Shown in pieces: positions 6,143 through 13,423 of a DNA stretch of 15,696 nt; the first letter of the stretch is position 1, and each line of letters opens with the position of its first letter. The notes beneath the pieces are model-generated. The model saw nothing but the letters and a program-made list of their open reading frames with translations, was not told where the DNA came from and made no database searches. This stretch comes from an uncultured Solobacterium sp. (GTDB lineage Bacteria > Bacillota_I > Bacilli_A > Erysipelotrichales > Erysipelotrichaceae), in the NCBI GenBank assembly GCA_905235315.1, contig CAJOLG010000017.1, positions 1-15,696 of the forward strand, read 5' to 3'. The translations under genes and the position numbers were made by a program.

Positions 6143-8041
6143 TTATTCGAGTTCAAACGCTCCGGTATAGAGCTGGTAGTACTGGCCCTTCTGGGCAAGC
6201 AGTTCTTCATGTGTGCCGCGTTCAATAATACGGCCGTGATCAAGCACAATGATCACATTGGAGTTTTTGACGGTGGACAGACGATGGGCAATGACAAATA
6301 CCGTCCGCCCTGCCATCAGGGCATCCATTCCGCGCTGAACGATCTGTTCGGTACGGGTATCGATCGAAGAAGTCGCCTCATCCATAATCATGACCGGCGG
6401 ATCCGCTACCGCTGCCCTTGCGATGGCAAGCAGCTGGCACTGGCCCTGCGAAAGATTCGACCCGTCGCCGTCCAGCATGGTCTGATATCCCTGCGGCAGA
6501 TGCCGGATGAAGGAATCCGCACCCGCAAGCTTTGCGGCAGCGATGCATTCTTCATCGGTCGCATCCAGTCTTCCGTACCGGATGTTCTCCATAACGGTGC
6601 CGGTAAAGAGCACCGTCTCCTGCAGAACAATTCCGAGGGATTTCCGGAGGGAGGACTTCCTGATCTTGTTTATATTGATGCCGTCATACCGGATCTTGCC
6701 GTCTTCAATGTCATAGAAGCGGTTGATCAGGTTCGTGATCGTGGTTTTTCCGGCACCGGTTGCGCCGACAAATGCGATTTTCTGACCCGGTTTTCCGTAC
6801 AGCGTAATGTTGTGCAGAACCATCTTGTCCGGGGTATACCCGAAGTCCACATCATAGAAGCGGACATCTCCGCGCAGTTTCACATAGGTGACGGTTCCGT
6901 CTGCCTGATGGGGATGTTTCCATGCCCAGGTGCCGGTCTTTTCCTCGCTCTCTTCAAGTGCGCCGTTCTTTTCCGTTGCGTTGACCAGGGTAACATAGCC
7001 TTCATCGCTTTCCGGTTCTTCATCCAGCATCGTGAAGATGCGGTCCGCTCCCGCAAGACCCATGACAATGGAGTTGATCTGCGGGCTGACCTGCTGGATC
7101 ATACCGGCGAACTGACGTGACATACTGAGGAACGGGACAACGACCGCGATTGAAATCGGCAGCCCGGAGAAGGACAGGTTCGGCACATTGTATTCAATGA
7201 GCAGACCGCCGACAATCGCCACACATACATAGATGATGTAGCTGACATTGTTCAGGATCGGCATCAGGGTGTTGGAATACTTGTTGGCATTATACGCCGC
7301 TTCATAGAGCGCGTCATTTGCGGCATCGAACGAAGCTTCGGCTTCTTCCTCATGGTTGAATACCTTGATGACCTTTTCGCCGTTGATCATTTCCTCAACC
7401 ACGCCTTCCGTCGCCGCAACATATTTCTGCTGGGCAATGAAGTAGCGGGCGGATTTCCCGCCGACGGTTCTTGTGATAAAGATCGAAACACACGATCCAA
7501 GGATGATGACAAGCCCCATCCAGACGCTGTAATACATCATGATGCACAGGATGGTGGTGATGGTGATCAGCGAGATCATCAGCTGCGGGAAGGACTGAGA
7601 AACCATCTGCCGCAGGGAGTCAACATCGTTGGTGTAGTAGGACATGATCGATCCGCGCTTGTTGGTGTCAAAGTATCGGATCGGGAGTGTTTCCATATGC
7701 GAGAACATCTCATCGCGCAGTTTGGCAAGCGTTCCCTGCGTGAAGAATGCCATCAGCTGGTTGTAAAGGAAATTGGCAAGCAGGGAACAGACATAGAGGC
7801 ATGCCAGGGTAATCACATTCTGCATGACATCCGGGCGCACCGTTTCCCACGAAAGCCCCTGTTCCCAGCCGTTCTGAATGACCGCAACGACCCGCTGCTG
7901 GAATACCGCGGGCAGCGCGGAGATCACGGCATTGACACAGATCAGCACCATGATGAACGGAAGCAGCCGGGGGAAATAGCGGAACAGCATTTTAATCAGG
8001 CGGGCAACCGTGCCCTTGCGGGCTCTTCTTCTCTGACTCAT
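6143..8041 (-). CDS. Heterodimeric ABC exporter, half-transporter with consensus Walker B (TM288-like)
   Basis: This 632-residue protein has six predicted membrane segments (about residues 20-330) followed by an ATPase domain (about 390-632). The ATPase shows Walker A GATGAGKTT (426-434), a Q loop around VLQET (472-476), the signature LSQGQ (530-534), Walker B MIMDE with the catalytic Glu E555, and the switch His H586 (AHRLS). The signature LSQGQ departs from LSGGQ, while Walker B and the switch His are intact. The partner gene has the reverse pattern, as in TM287/288, LmrCD or BmrCD, where one of the two ATP sites is degenerate. It carries a charged insert (about 345-385) between the membrane and ATPase domains. 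The ATG overlaps the partner's stop (ATGA), with GGAGG 8 nt before it. It probably exports drugs, lipids or peptides; the cargo is not readable. Confidence 0.93.
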   Translation of the reverse strand: MSQRRRARKGTVARLIKMLFRYFPRLLPFIMVLICVNAVISALPAVFQQRVVAVIQNGWEQGLSWETVRPDVMQNVITLACLYVCSLLANFLYNQLMAFFTQGTLAKLRDEMFSHMETLPIRYFDTNKRGSIMSYYTNDVDSLRQMVSQSFPQLMISLITITTILCIMMYYSVWMGLVIILGSCVSIFITRTVGGKSARYFIAQQKYVAATEGVVEEMINGEKVIKVFNHEEEAEASFDAANDALYEAAYNANKYSNTLMPILNNVSYIIYVCVAIVGGLLIEYNVPNLSFSGLPISIAVVVPFLSMSRQFAGMIQQVSPQINSIVMGLAGADRIFTMLDEEPESDEGYVTLVNATEKNGALEESEEKTGTWAWKHPHQADGTVTYVKLRGDVRFYDVDFGYTPDKMVLHNITLYGKPGQKIAFVGATGAGKTTITNLINRFYDIEDGKIRYDGININKIRKSSLRKSLGIVLQETVLFTGTVMENIRYGRLDATDEECIAAAKLAGADSFIRHLPQGYQTMLDGDGSNLSQGQCQLLAIARAAVADPPVMIMDEATSSIDTRTEQIVQRGMDALMAGRTVFVIAHRLSTVKNSNVIIVLDHGRIIERGTHEELLAQKGQYYQLYTGAFELE

Positions 8042-9816
8042 GCGGCCGCCTCCGAAGCGCTCAGCACAGCGCTTTCTTCCGATTCCTGATGATTCTGCGA
8101 ATAATACACTTCACGATAGATCTCATTGGTCTTCAGGAGCTCCTCACTCGTACCGATCGCGTTGATCGTTCCGTTGTCCATGACAATGATGCGGTCCGCA
8201 TCCTCAACGGAAGAGGTGCGCTGGGCAATGATGATCTTGGTGGTGGAAGGGATATACTCTTTCATCGCTTTGCGGATCAATGCATCGGTGCGGGTATCCA
8301 CTGCCGATGTACTGTCGTCAAGAATCAGGATCTTCGGTTTTTTCAGCAGCGCCCGGGCAATACAGAGACGCTGTTTCTGGCCGCCGGACACATTCGTTCC
8401 GCCCTGCTCGATATAGGTGTCATATCCGTCGGGCATCTTGTCGATAAACTCATCTGCGCAGGCAAGCATGCATACATGCTTTACCTCCTCATCGGTTGCG
8501 TCCTTGTCGCCCCAGCGGATATTCTCCGCAATCGTACCGGAGAACAGAACATTCTTCTGCAGCACCATCGATACCGAATCCCGCAGAACTTCCAGGTCAT
8601 AGTTTTTTACATCGATTCCGCCGACCCGCACCGTGCCGCCTTCGACATCATAAAGACGCGGGATCAGCTGCACGAGCGAAGACTTGGAAGAACCGGTTCC
8701 GCCGATGATTCCGATGGTTTCACCGGACCGGATATGAAGATTGATGTGATCCAGGACCGGAGCTTCGGAATCCGCAAAGTAGCGGAATGTCACATCGTCA
8801 AAATCAATTGAGCCGTCCGGAACCTCCGTAACCGGATGTTCGGGATTGCGGATCGTGCTCTCTTCCGTAAGCACTTCGCAGACACGCTGGGCACTTTCGG
8901 CGGAGAACGTAATCATGACAAAGATCATCGACAGCATCATCAGGCTGCTGAGGATCTGGAAGCTGTAGGTAAGCAGCGTGGAAAACTGACCGATGTCGAG
9001 CGCCGTGCCGTTTGTCGTGATGATGAGCCTGGAGCCCACGGACAGTACAAACAGCATGACCGAATATATGCACATCTGCATCAGCGGGTTGTTCAGCGCA
9101 AGGATCCGTTCTGCCTTGGTGAAGATCCGGCGGATGTTTTCATTCGCTTCATGGAATTTCTCCGTCTCGTACTCCTCCCGCACAAACGATTTGACGACCC
9201 GGATCCCCTTGACGTTTTCTTCCACGGATTCGTTCAGGGCATCGTATTTCGGGAAGCCGGCCTTGAACAGCGGCATGGTAATGCGCGCCACCGTATACAG
9301 CCCGATTCCGAGCACCGGGATAACCGCAAGAAAGATCATCGCCATCGAGCCGCCCATGTAATACGCCATTGTAAATGAGAAGATGAGATTGAGCGGTGCA
9401 CGGATCGCCGTGCGGATGATCATCATGAATGCCATCTGGATATTCTGAATATCCGTCGTAAGCCGCGTCACAAGAGATGCGGAGCTGAACCGGTCGATAT
9501 TGGAAAACGAGAACTGCTGGATGCGGTAAAACACATCATGACGCAGATTGCGCGCAAACCCGCAGCTTGACCTTGCGCAGGTAAGACCTGCGAGATACCC
9601 GAACAGCAGGGACGCAAATGCCATCGCCAGCAGGATCCATGCGTAATGCAGGATGCGGCTGATTCCGCCTCCGGCCTTTACTTCATTTACCAGCAAGGCG
9701 ATTGTATACGGTATCAGGGCTTCAAAAATCACCTCCCCGATCACAAGGAGCGGTGTCTGAATGGTCGGTGCTTTGAATTCCCGGATACTCCGGCTGAGGA
9801 GTTTTATTCTGTTCAA
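8038..9816 (-). CDS. Heterodimeric ABC exporter, half-transporter with degenerate catalytic residues (TM287-like)
   Basis: This 592-residue protein has six predicted membrane segments (about 20-310) and an ATPase domain (about 335-592). Walker A is GGTGSSKSS (372-380), where the Gly before Lys is Ser; the signature VSGGQ (476-480) is intact; Walker B is ILILDD with Asp at 501 instead of the catalytic Glu; and the switch His is Gln (Q532, IAQRTSS). These changes are typical of the subunit that forms the degenerate ATP site of a heterodimer, so it should not work as a homodimer. The start is TTG (9814-9816), backed by AAGGTG 7 nt upstream; no better ATG exists nearby. It is the first gene of the operon and overlaps its partner by 4 nt, which favours one-to-one production. 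Confidence 0.92.
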   Translation of the reverse strand: MNRIKLLSRSIREFKAPTIQTPLLVIGEVIFEALIPYTIALLVNEVKAGGGISRILHYAWILLAMAFASLLFGYLAGLTCARSSCGFARNLRHDVFYRIQQFSFSNIDRFSSASLVTRLTTDIQNIQMAFMMIIRTAIRAPLNLIFSFTMAYYMGGSMAMIFLAVIPVLGIGLYTVARITMPLFKAGFPKYDALNESVEENVKGIRVVKSFVREEYETEKFHEANENIRRIFTKAERILALNNPLMQMCIYSVMLFVLSVGSRLIITTNGTALDIGQFSTLLTYSFQILSSLMMLSMIFVMITFSAESAQRVCEVLTEESTIRNPEHPVTEVPDGSIDFDDVTFRYFADSEAPVLDHINLHIRSGETIGIIGGTGSSKSSLVQLIPRLYDVEGGTVRVGGIDVKNYDLEVLRDSVSMVLQKNVLFSGTIAENIRWGDKDATDEEVKHVCMLACADEFIDKMPDGYDTYIEQGGTNVSGGQKQRLCIARALLKKPKILILDDSTSAVDTRTDALIRKAMKEYIPSTTKIIIAQRTSSVEDADRIIVMDNGTINAIGTSEELLKTNEIYREVYYSQNHQESEESAVLSASEAAA

Positions 9817-9856
9817 GAACAGTCACCTTCTTTCTTCCGTAAAAACGCTTGTCTTT

Positions 9857-9887
9857 CTTATATAAACGTTAGAATTCTATCACAGAA
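9857..9887 (-). promoter_or_regulatory. Promoter and possible operator of the ABC exporter operon
   Basis: TATATA (9859-9864, or the overlapping TATAAG) serves as -10, with TTCTGT (9882-9887) 17 nt upstream as a weak -35. The spacer holds the 10-bp palindrome TAGAATTCTA (9870-9879), where a repressor could bind; this is inference. The leader would be about 36 nt with AAGGTG before the TTG start. Confidence 0.5.
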
Positions 9888-9917
9888 TCACATAGTTCCG
9901 ACATCGATCCGCCGGTC

Positions 9918-9926
9918 TGCTAAAAT
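9918..9926 (+). promoter_or_regulatory. Extended -10 promoter directly before the orphan plus-strand gene
   Basis: TGCTAAAAT is an extended -10 ending 7 nt before ATG 9934. Transcription from it would start at the ATG, and there is no ribosome binding site, so the message would be leaderless. It lies back to back with the exporter promoter. Confidence 0.45.
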
Positions 9927-9933
9927 TAATTGG

Positions 9934-10269
9934 ATGAAACCGGCCAAAGCCAGAATCAAAACGCTTTCCATTCCGGTGGAACCGGCAATGCTGGAGAAAG
10001 ACGGATGCCGGAAAAAGGCCCGTGCCATCCTGCAGAAGGGAGCGATCAGCCATATGACCGAATCACAGCTCGCCTGTGAGCTCTATTTTCATGCGGTTAT
10101 TTGCCATATCTGTACGTGTTTCCTCCGCCGGGGAATCCGGTTTGCCGTCTTCCGGAACCTGATGGCGCATGCGGATCCGATCGATCTCAGCGATTACGGG
10201 GATACCCTCTTCCGCCGGTTCTGTTTCCGGCTCCTCTGGCTTCTTCCAGGAGAAAAAAAGCGGTTCTGA
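9934..10269 (+). CDS. Unrecognised 111-residue basic protein
   Basis: I do not recognise this gene. The reading frame uses the same codons as the neighbouring genes (CGG, CCG, CTG, GCC), and the opposite strand holds no competing gene, so it is probably real. The N-terminal 40 residues are Lys/Arg/Ala-rich (ARIKTLSIPVEPAMLEKDGC). The middle, from M41 to about residue 85, has four Cys (LACELYFHAVICHICTCFLR), a mildly hydrophobic helix and FRNLMAHADPIDLSDYG. The C-terminus is aromatic and basic (FRRFCFRLLWLLP). It may be an integrated helical domain with Cys pairs, but no zinc motif is certain. ATG 9934 has no ribosome binding site and lies 7 nt from a -10; ATG 9988, with GGTGGA 7 nt before it, is an alternative giving a product 18 residues shorter. 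Its stop codon lies in the loop of the opposing terminator. Confidence 0.55.
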   Translation: MKPAKARIKTLSIPVEPAMLEKDGCRKKARAILQKGAISHMTESQLACELYFHAVICHICTCFLRRGIRFAVFRNLMAHADPIDLSDYGDTLFRRFCFRLLWLLPGEKKRF

Positions 10270-10283
10270 TTATCCGAACCGCT
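10253..10283 (-). terminator. Terminator of the hydrolase to isomerase operon
   Basis: On the minus strand AGCGGTTC and GAACCGCT form a perfect 8-bp stem with a 9-nt loop, followed by TTTTTT. The 5' arm is inside the end of the isomerase gene. The loop holds both its stop codon and the stop of the converging plus-strand gene. The plus strand has no T tract. Confidence 0.85.
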
Positions 10284-11151
10284 CCTTCATCCATTTCACA
10301 GATTCCATCGTTTCCTGCAGGCCGACTTCCGGCTCAAGGGAAACCGCCCCGGTATAGCCGGCTGCCTCCAGCTTCGGAAGCAGTTCCTCATACCGGATAT
10401 CCCCGGCCCCGGCCGAAACATGCACAAACGGTTTCGGCTGAACAGCAGGATCATAGTGATAGTTCTTGATGTGAACATGCGCGATATACGGCGAAAGTTC
10501 CGTGAATTCGCGCGCCAGGTCCCAGGACAGATACCGGTCCGGGACATTTTCTTTTACCGCACGGTAGGAATTCGCCGGATCGTACAGGAGCCGCACATTC
10601 GGCCGGTCAACCCGGCGGATCAGCTCCAGCGTCATCTCCCCCTTGGGAAGATGGGAATACGGGCAGTTCTCCACCGCAAGCGTCACATGGTACGGTGCCG
10701 CAATATCCGAAGCTTCCTTCATTGCGTCCGCAATCGCGTCCATATCGGCGGTGTCGCCGAACGGCGGTTTCCGGTTGTCGGGAAAGCGGAACGGAAAGAG
10801 CCGGATCAGCGGGCTGCCCAGTTCTTCCGCAATGACGCAGGCCCGCTTCAGATGGGCCAGATGAGCTTCTTTCGCTCCTTCGACGGTATGAAAGGAGGCG
10901 TCAAATCCCGTCACATGATCGGCGGGATACAGCGGACAGACAAAGAACACCGTCGAGGCAAGATTGGATACCTTCAGGTCATACTGCGCAAGCAGACGCT
11001 TTACACGCTGCACTTCCGCATCATCGAGCTGTTCAATTGTTTTGTGATCGATATTGTGCAGTTCCGCGTATTCGTATCCGGCATCCCGGAGAACAGAAAA
11101 CGCCTCTTCCGGCTTATCGCTGATCTGGTCTGTAATAATGGAACATTTCAT
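10270..11151 (-). CDS. Sugar phosphate isomerase/epimerase family protein (TIM barrel)
   Basis: This 293-residue protein belongs to the xylose-isomerase-like TIM barrel group (AP endonuclease family 2 fold), which isomerises or epimerises sugars and related polyols with a divalent metal. The expected metal ligands are present at the strand ends: E161 (AVENCPY), D191 (LLYDPANS), H227 (AHVHIKN) and E273 (SLEPEVG). The N-terminus (MKCSIITDQI... YEYAELHNI) is the usual first barrel strand. A clear AAGGAG lies 9 nt before the ATG. It is the last gene of the four-gene operon, 21 nt after the HAD phosphatase. It could act on a keto-sugar or inosose, but the substrate cannot be named. Confidence 0.88.
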   Translation of the reverse strand: MKCSIITDQISDKPEEAFSVLRDAGYEYAELHNIDHKTIEQLDDAEVQRVKRLLAQYDLKVSNLASTVFFVCPLYPADHVTGFDASFHTVEGAKEAHLAHLKRACVIAEELGSPLIRLFPFRFPDNRKPPFGDTADMDAIADAMKEASDIAAPYHVTLAVENCPYSHLPKGEMTLELIRRVDRPNVRLLYDPANSYRAVKENVPDRYLSWDLAREFTELSPYIAHVHIKNYHYDPAVQPKPFVHVSAGAGDIRYEELLPKLEAAGYTGAVSLEPEVGLQETMESVKWMKERFG

Positions 11152-11172
11152 GTTGTTTACTCCTTTGTTGGT

Positions 11173-11853
11173 TCAGATACCGGCTGTGGGTTCCACACCG
11201 GTGTAGAGGTCGGTAAGATCGGAAAGGTGCCGGATCACAGTCACCTCATCAAGGGAGGTGAACCGCGTGCCGTGGGGCCAGATCCATACCGGCTCCATTC
11301 CCGCAAGGTGCGCACCGTAAATATCCCGGCTGTACATGTCACCGACAAAGGCGCATTCCTCAGGTCTTACCCCAAGCTTCTCTGCGGTCATCCGGAAAAT
11401 CTCCGGGTCCGGTTTTGCGGTGTCGGTGTCGCCGCTGACCGTTATCGCATCCATGATCTCTTCCAGGCCGCAGCGTTCCACTTTCCGGTGCTGGCAGTAG
11501 GAATCGCCGTTGGTGAGAATGCCGAGCAGATATCCCCGGTTCTTCAGCTCGCGAAGTGTCGGCATCGCATCGTCGTACAGCAGGGCGTTCTCACACTGGT
11601 GATGCGCCCAGTAGGACGTAAAGTCCTCGCCGAGATCGATGCCCGTTTTCGCCAGCACCTGCTCCCGCACATAACTCTTCCGCGCTTCGCCGTGCTGATC
11701 ATAAATCAGAGCGCTCTGCACCACGATTTCTTTCAGCCAGGGATCGGCATCCGGCGCTTTTTCATTGATCCGCTGGATGTATGTCCGGTGAGAATATTCC
11801 TCCCGGTTTCCGAGCGTGTCATCAAAATCAAACAGAATTGCTTTAATTGTCAT
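11173..11853 (-). CDS. HAD-IA family phosphatase
   Basis: The 226-residue product is a HAD subclass IA hydrolase, similar in layout to YjjG, Gph or phosphoserine phosphatase-like enzymes. Motif I is FDFDDTLGN (nucleophile D9, acid/base D11), motif II is GILTNGD, motif III is the Lys of AKPDPEIF, and motif IV is FVGDMYSRDI. A four-helix cap lies between motifs I and II, as in subclass IA. The ATG at 11853 is chosen because it opens directly onto motif I, has a GAGTG-type site about 8 nt upstream and starts 13 nt after the ThpR-like stop. An in-frame codon at 11970 would add residues that lie wholly inside the upstream gene. It probably removes phosphate from a small metabolite made or used by the neighbouring isomerase; this is inference. 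Confidence 0.9.
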   Translation of the reverse strand: MTIKAILFDFDDTLGNREEYSHRTYIQRINEKAPDADPWLKEIVVQSALIYDQHGEARKSYVREQVLAKTGIDLGEDFTSYWAHHQCENALLYDDAMPTLRELKNRGYLLGILTNGDSYCQHRKVERCGLEEIMDAITVSGDTDTAKPDPEIFRMTAEKLGVRPEECAFVGDMYSRDIYGAHLAGMEPVWIWPHGTRFTSLDEVTVIRHLSDLTDLYTGVEPTAGI

Positions 11854-11866
11854 CGGTTTCACTCTT

Positions 11867-12385
11867 TCATTCCCATACCGGGCGATACACCCGCTGTCCT
11901 TTGATCTGCAGGGATTCAAACAGAACCGGGGATTCCGGCGCAAAGGAGACGACCGGCACATCAATATCATCTATCTCAATCCGGCCTTCCTTTCCGCGGA
12001 CCAGCGTGATATGCGGCCGGAACGGTTTTTCGTCAAAGCGGACCCCGGCTCTCCTGCAGGCTTCACAGAGCTCGTTCTGCCAGACCTGAAGCGCTCTGTT
12101 TTCCGCAGCGCCGTAGACGATCTGATCGCCCCGTGTGCCGCCGAACCGCAGAAGACGGTCAAACTGGAGGCGGGTATCCGGCATCGGAATTTCCTGCAGG
12201 ATACCGGAAATCCGCGCAATATCCGCATTCGTTCCCTTGCCGTAATACTGAACCGTCACATGCAGGTTTTCCTTTACGGGATAGTTCCCTGCACTCCGCC
12301 TGCGCAGGATTTCCTGCAGGCGGACTGCCGTATCGGCAGCTTCTTCCGATAACCGTATCGCTGAAAACAAAATCATATCCGTCAC
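11867..12385 (-). CDS. thpR: RNA 2',3'-cyclic phosphodiesterase (ThpR, '2'-5' RNA ligase' family)
   Basis: This 172-residue protein is a two-histidine phosphoesterase. Family members open 2',3'-cyclic phosphate ends on RNA to 2'-phosphates; in vitro they can also join tRNA half molecules. Both catalytic signatures are present: HVT at 42-44 (ENLHVTVQYYGK) and HIT at 125-127 (FRPHITLVRG). The bilobal repeat spacing is right and the length matches ThpR (about 175-180). The start is GTG overlapping the upstream hydrolase stop (GTGA), with GGGGAG 5 nt before it. An ATG three codons later is a second choice. No RtcB or other RNA-repair gene lies in the window. Confidence 0.9.
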   Translation of the reverse strand: MTDMILFSAIRLSEEAADTAVRLQEILRRRSAGNYPVKENLHVTVQYYGKGTNADIARISGILQEIPMPDTRLQFDRLLRFGGTRGDQIVYGAAENRALQVWQNELCEACRRAGVRFDEKPFRPHITLVRGKEGRIEIDDIDVPVVSFAPESPVLFESLQIKGQRVYRPVWE

Positions 12386-13323
12386 CCGATCTCCCCGCAG
12401 AACAGTCTCCGCACCGCTGCCTCATACAGGGCGGGATTTTCACAATAGGAACTTGCGTGCACCCCGTTGTCAATCAGAACCAGTTCTTTCGGAGCCCCGC
12501 AGGCCGCATGGTTTTCGCGGCTGTTCTCCGGCAGAACAAAATGATCATTTGCGCCATGGATAAACAGCACGGGAATGCGGCAGTCCGGAAGGACCCGCTT
12601 TGCGTCCGCTTCCGAAAAGCGGAATCCGGCGAACACTACGCAGAAGAACTCCAGCACCCATCGCAGCGGAGCCGCCGGCAGATGAAATGCCTGGCGGCAC
12701 TGTACGGAAAGAATGTCCAGGGCGGAGGTAAACCCGCAGTCCGCAATGATTCCTTTTACCCGGTCGGGCAGCCCGGTCACGGAAGACAGCAGAACCGTCG
12801 TTGCGCCCATGGAAATACCGTACAGATATATCGGAAGATCCGGAAAGCGCTCCGCCGCATACCCGGCCCAGCTGCGCACATCCTGTTTCTCCTTTGCGCC
12901 GAAGGTCACATAGTTCCCCTCGCTCTTTCCGCTCCCGCGCTGGGTGATAAACAGCAGCGCACAGTGTTCGGAATGAAGCCATCGTCCCTGATCCGCAAAG
13001 TCATGCTTTGGGCCGCCCCGGTATCCGTGCACACAGATGATAAGACGTTCCGGCTTCTCACAGGGCAGATACTGCCCATGAAGACGCAGACCGTCGAAGG
13101 AAGAGATCCACACCTCTTCCATCTCCTGCCGGCAGAACCATTCCACATCCTCATCATGACGCGGCTGATAGTTCTTCCAGGCGCGAAGATCCGGATCGTC
13201 CTCCGTCACCCGCCGCTTTCCGGGCATGGCAAGACCCTCCCGTGTAAACGTATAAAGGAAGAAGACCCAACCGATACCCAGCAGTACCGCGGCTGCGGCG
13301 CAAAGAATCAGAAACATTGTCAT
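12382..13323 (-). CDS. Membrane-anchored alpha/beta hydrolase
   Basis: This 313-residue protein starts with a hydrophobic segment (about residues 3-24, FLILCAAAAVLLGIGWVFFL) with no clear cleavage site or lipobox, so it is probably a signal anchor. The rest is an alpha/beta hydrolase of the serine-hydrolase type: oxyanion loop HGYRGG (99-104), nucleophile elbow GISMG with S171, catalytic Asp D260 (HGANDHF) and catalytic His H289 (GVHASS). It is most like the cinnamoyl-ester hydrolase/YqkD-like group of small membrane-linked esterases. It should cleave an ester, thioester or peptide bond near the membrane; the topology (inside or outside) is uncertain. Its ATG lies 7 nt after a TGTTATAAT and has no ribosome binding site. 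It is the first gene of a four-gene operon. Confidence 0.87.
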   Translation of the reverse strand: MTMFLILCAAAAVLLGIGWVFFLYTFTREGLAMPGKRRVTEDDPDLRAWKNYQPRHDEDVEWFCRQEMEEVWISSFDGLRLHGQYLPCEKPERLIICVHGYRGGPKHDFADQGRWLHSEHCALLFITQRGSGKSEGNYVTFGAKEKQDVRSWAGYAAERFPDLPIYLYGISMGATTVLLSSVTGLPDRVKGIIADCGFTSALDILSVQCRQAFHLPAAPLRWVLEFFCVVFAGFRFSEADAKRVLPDCRIPVLFIHGANDHFVLPENSRENHAACGAPKELVLIDNGVHASSYCENPALYEAAVRRLFCGEIG

Positions 13324-13330
13324 GTCCGTT

Positions 13331-13360
13331 ATTATAACATCAGCCCGAAAGTCAATGTAA
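13331..13360 (-). promoter_or_regulatory. Promoter of the hydrolase operon (leaderless arrangement)
   Basis: TATAAT at 13331-13336 is preceded by TG at the extended -10 position (TGTTATAAT), with TTACAT at 13355-13360 as a possible -35 (18-nt spacer). The hexamer ends 7 nt before ATG 13323, and no ribosome binding site fits between, so the message should start at or near the ATG. Confidence 0.6.
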
Positions 13361-13363
13361 TGC

Positions 13364-13391
13364 TGGAAAAAGCAGAGATATAACGTACAAT
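13364..13391 (+). promoter_or_regulatory. Promoter of the zinc-ribbon gene
   Basis: TGGAAA (13364-13369) and TACAAT (13386-13391) are spaced by 16 nt. The leader of about 25 nt contains GGAGG 6 nt before the ATG. It sits back to back with the hydrolase promoter in a 100-nt gap. Confidence 0.6.
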
Positions 13392-13423
13392 GTTAATACG
13401 TCGGAAAAGATCGGAGGAATGCC

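Noticed and set aside
8038..9816. Altered Walker A, Walker B and switch residues as signs of a dying pseudogene
   Set aside because: The changes match the known degenerate subunit of heterodimeric exporters, the frame is intact, and the partner carries the complementary signature change.
10420..11904. Plus-strand open frame of 494 codons across the isomerase and HAD genes
   Set aside because: It spans two well-supported minus-strand genes and their start and stop signals, and shows no recognisable domain or ribosome binding site.
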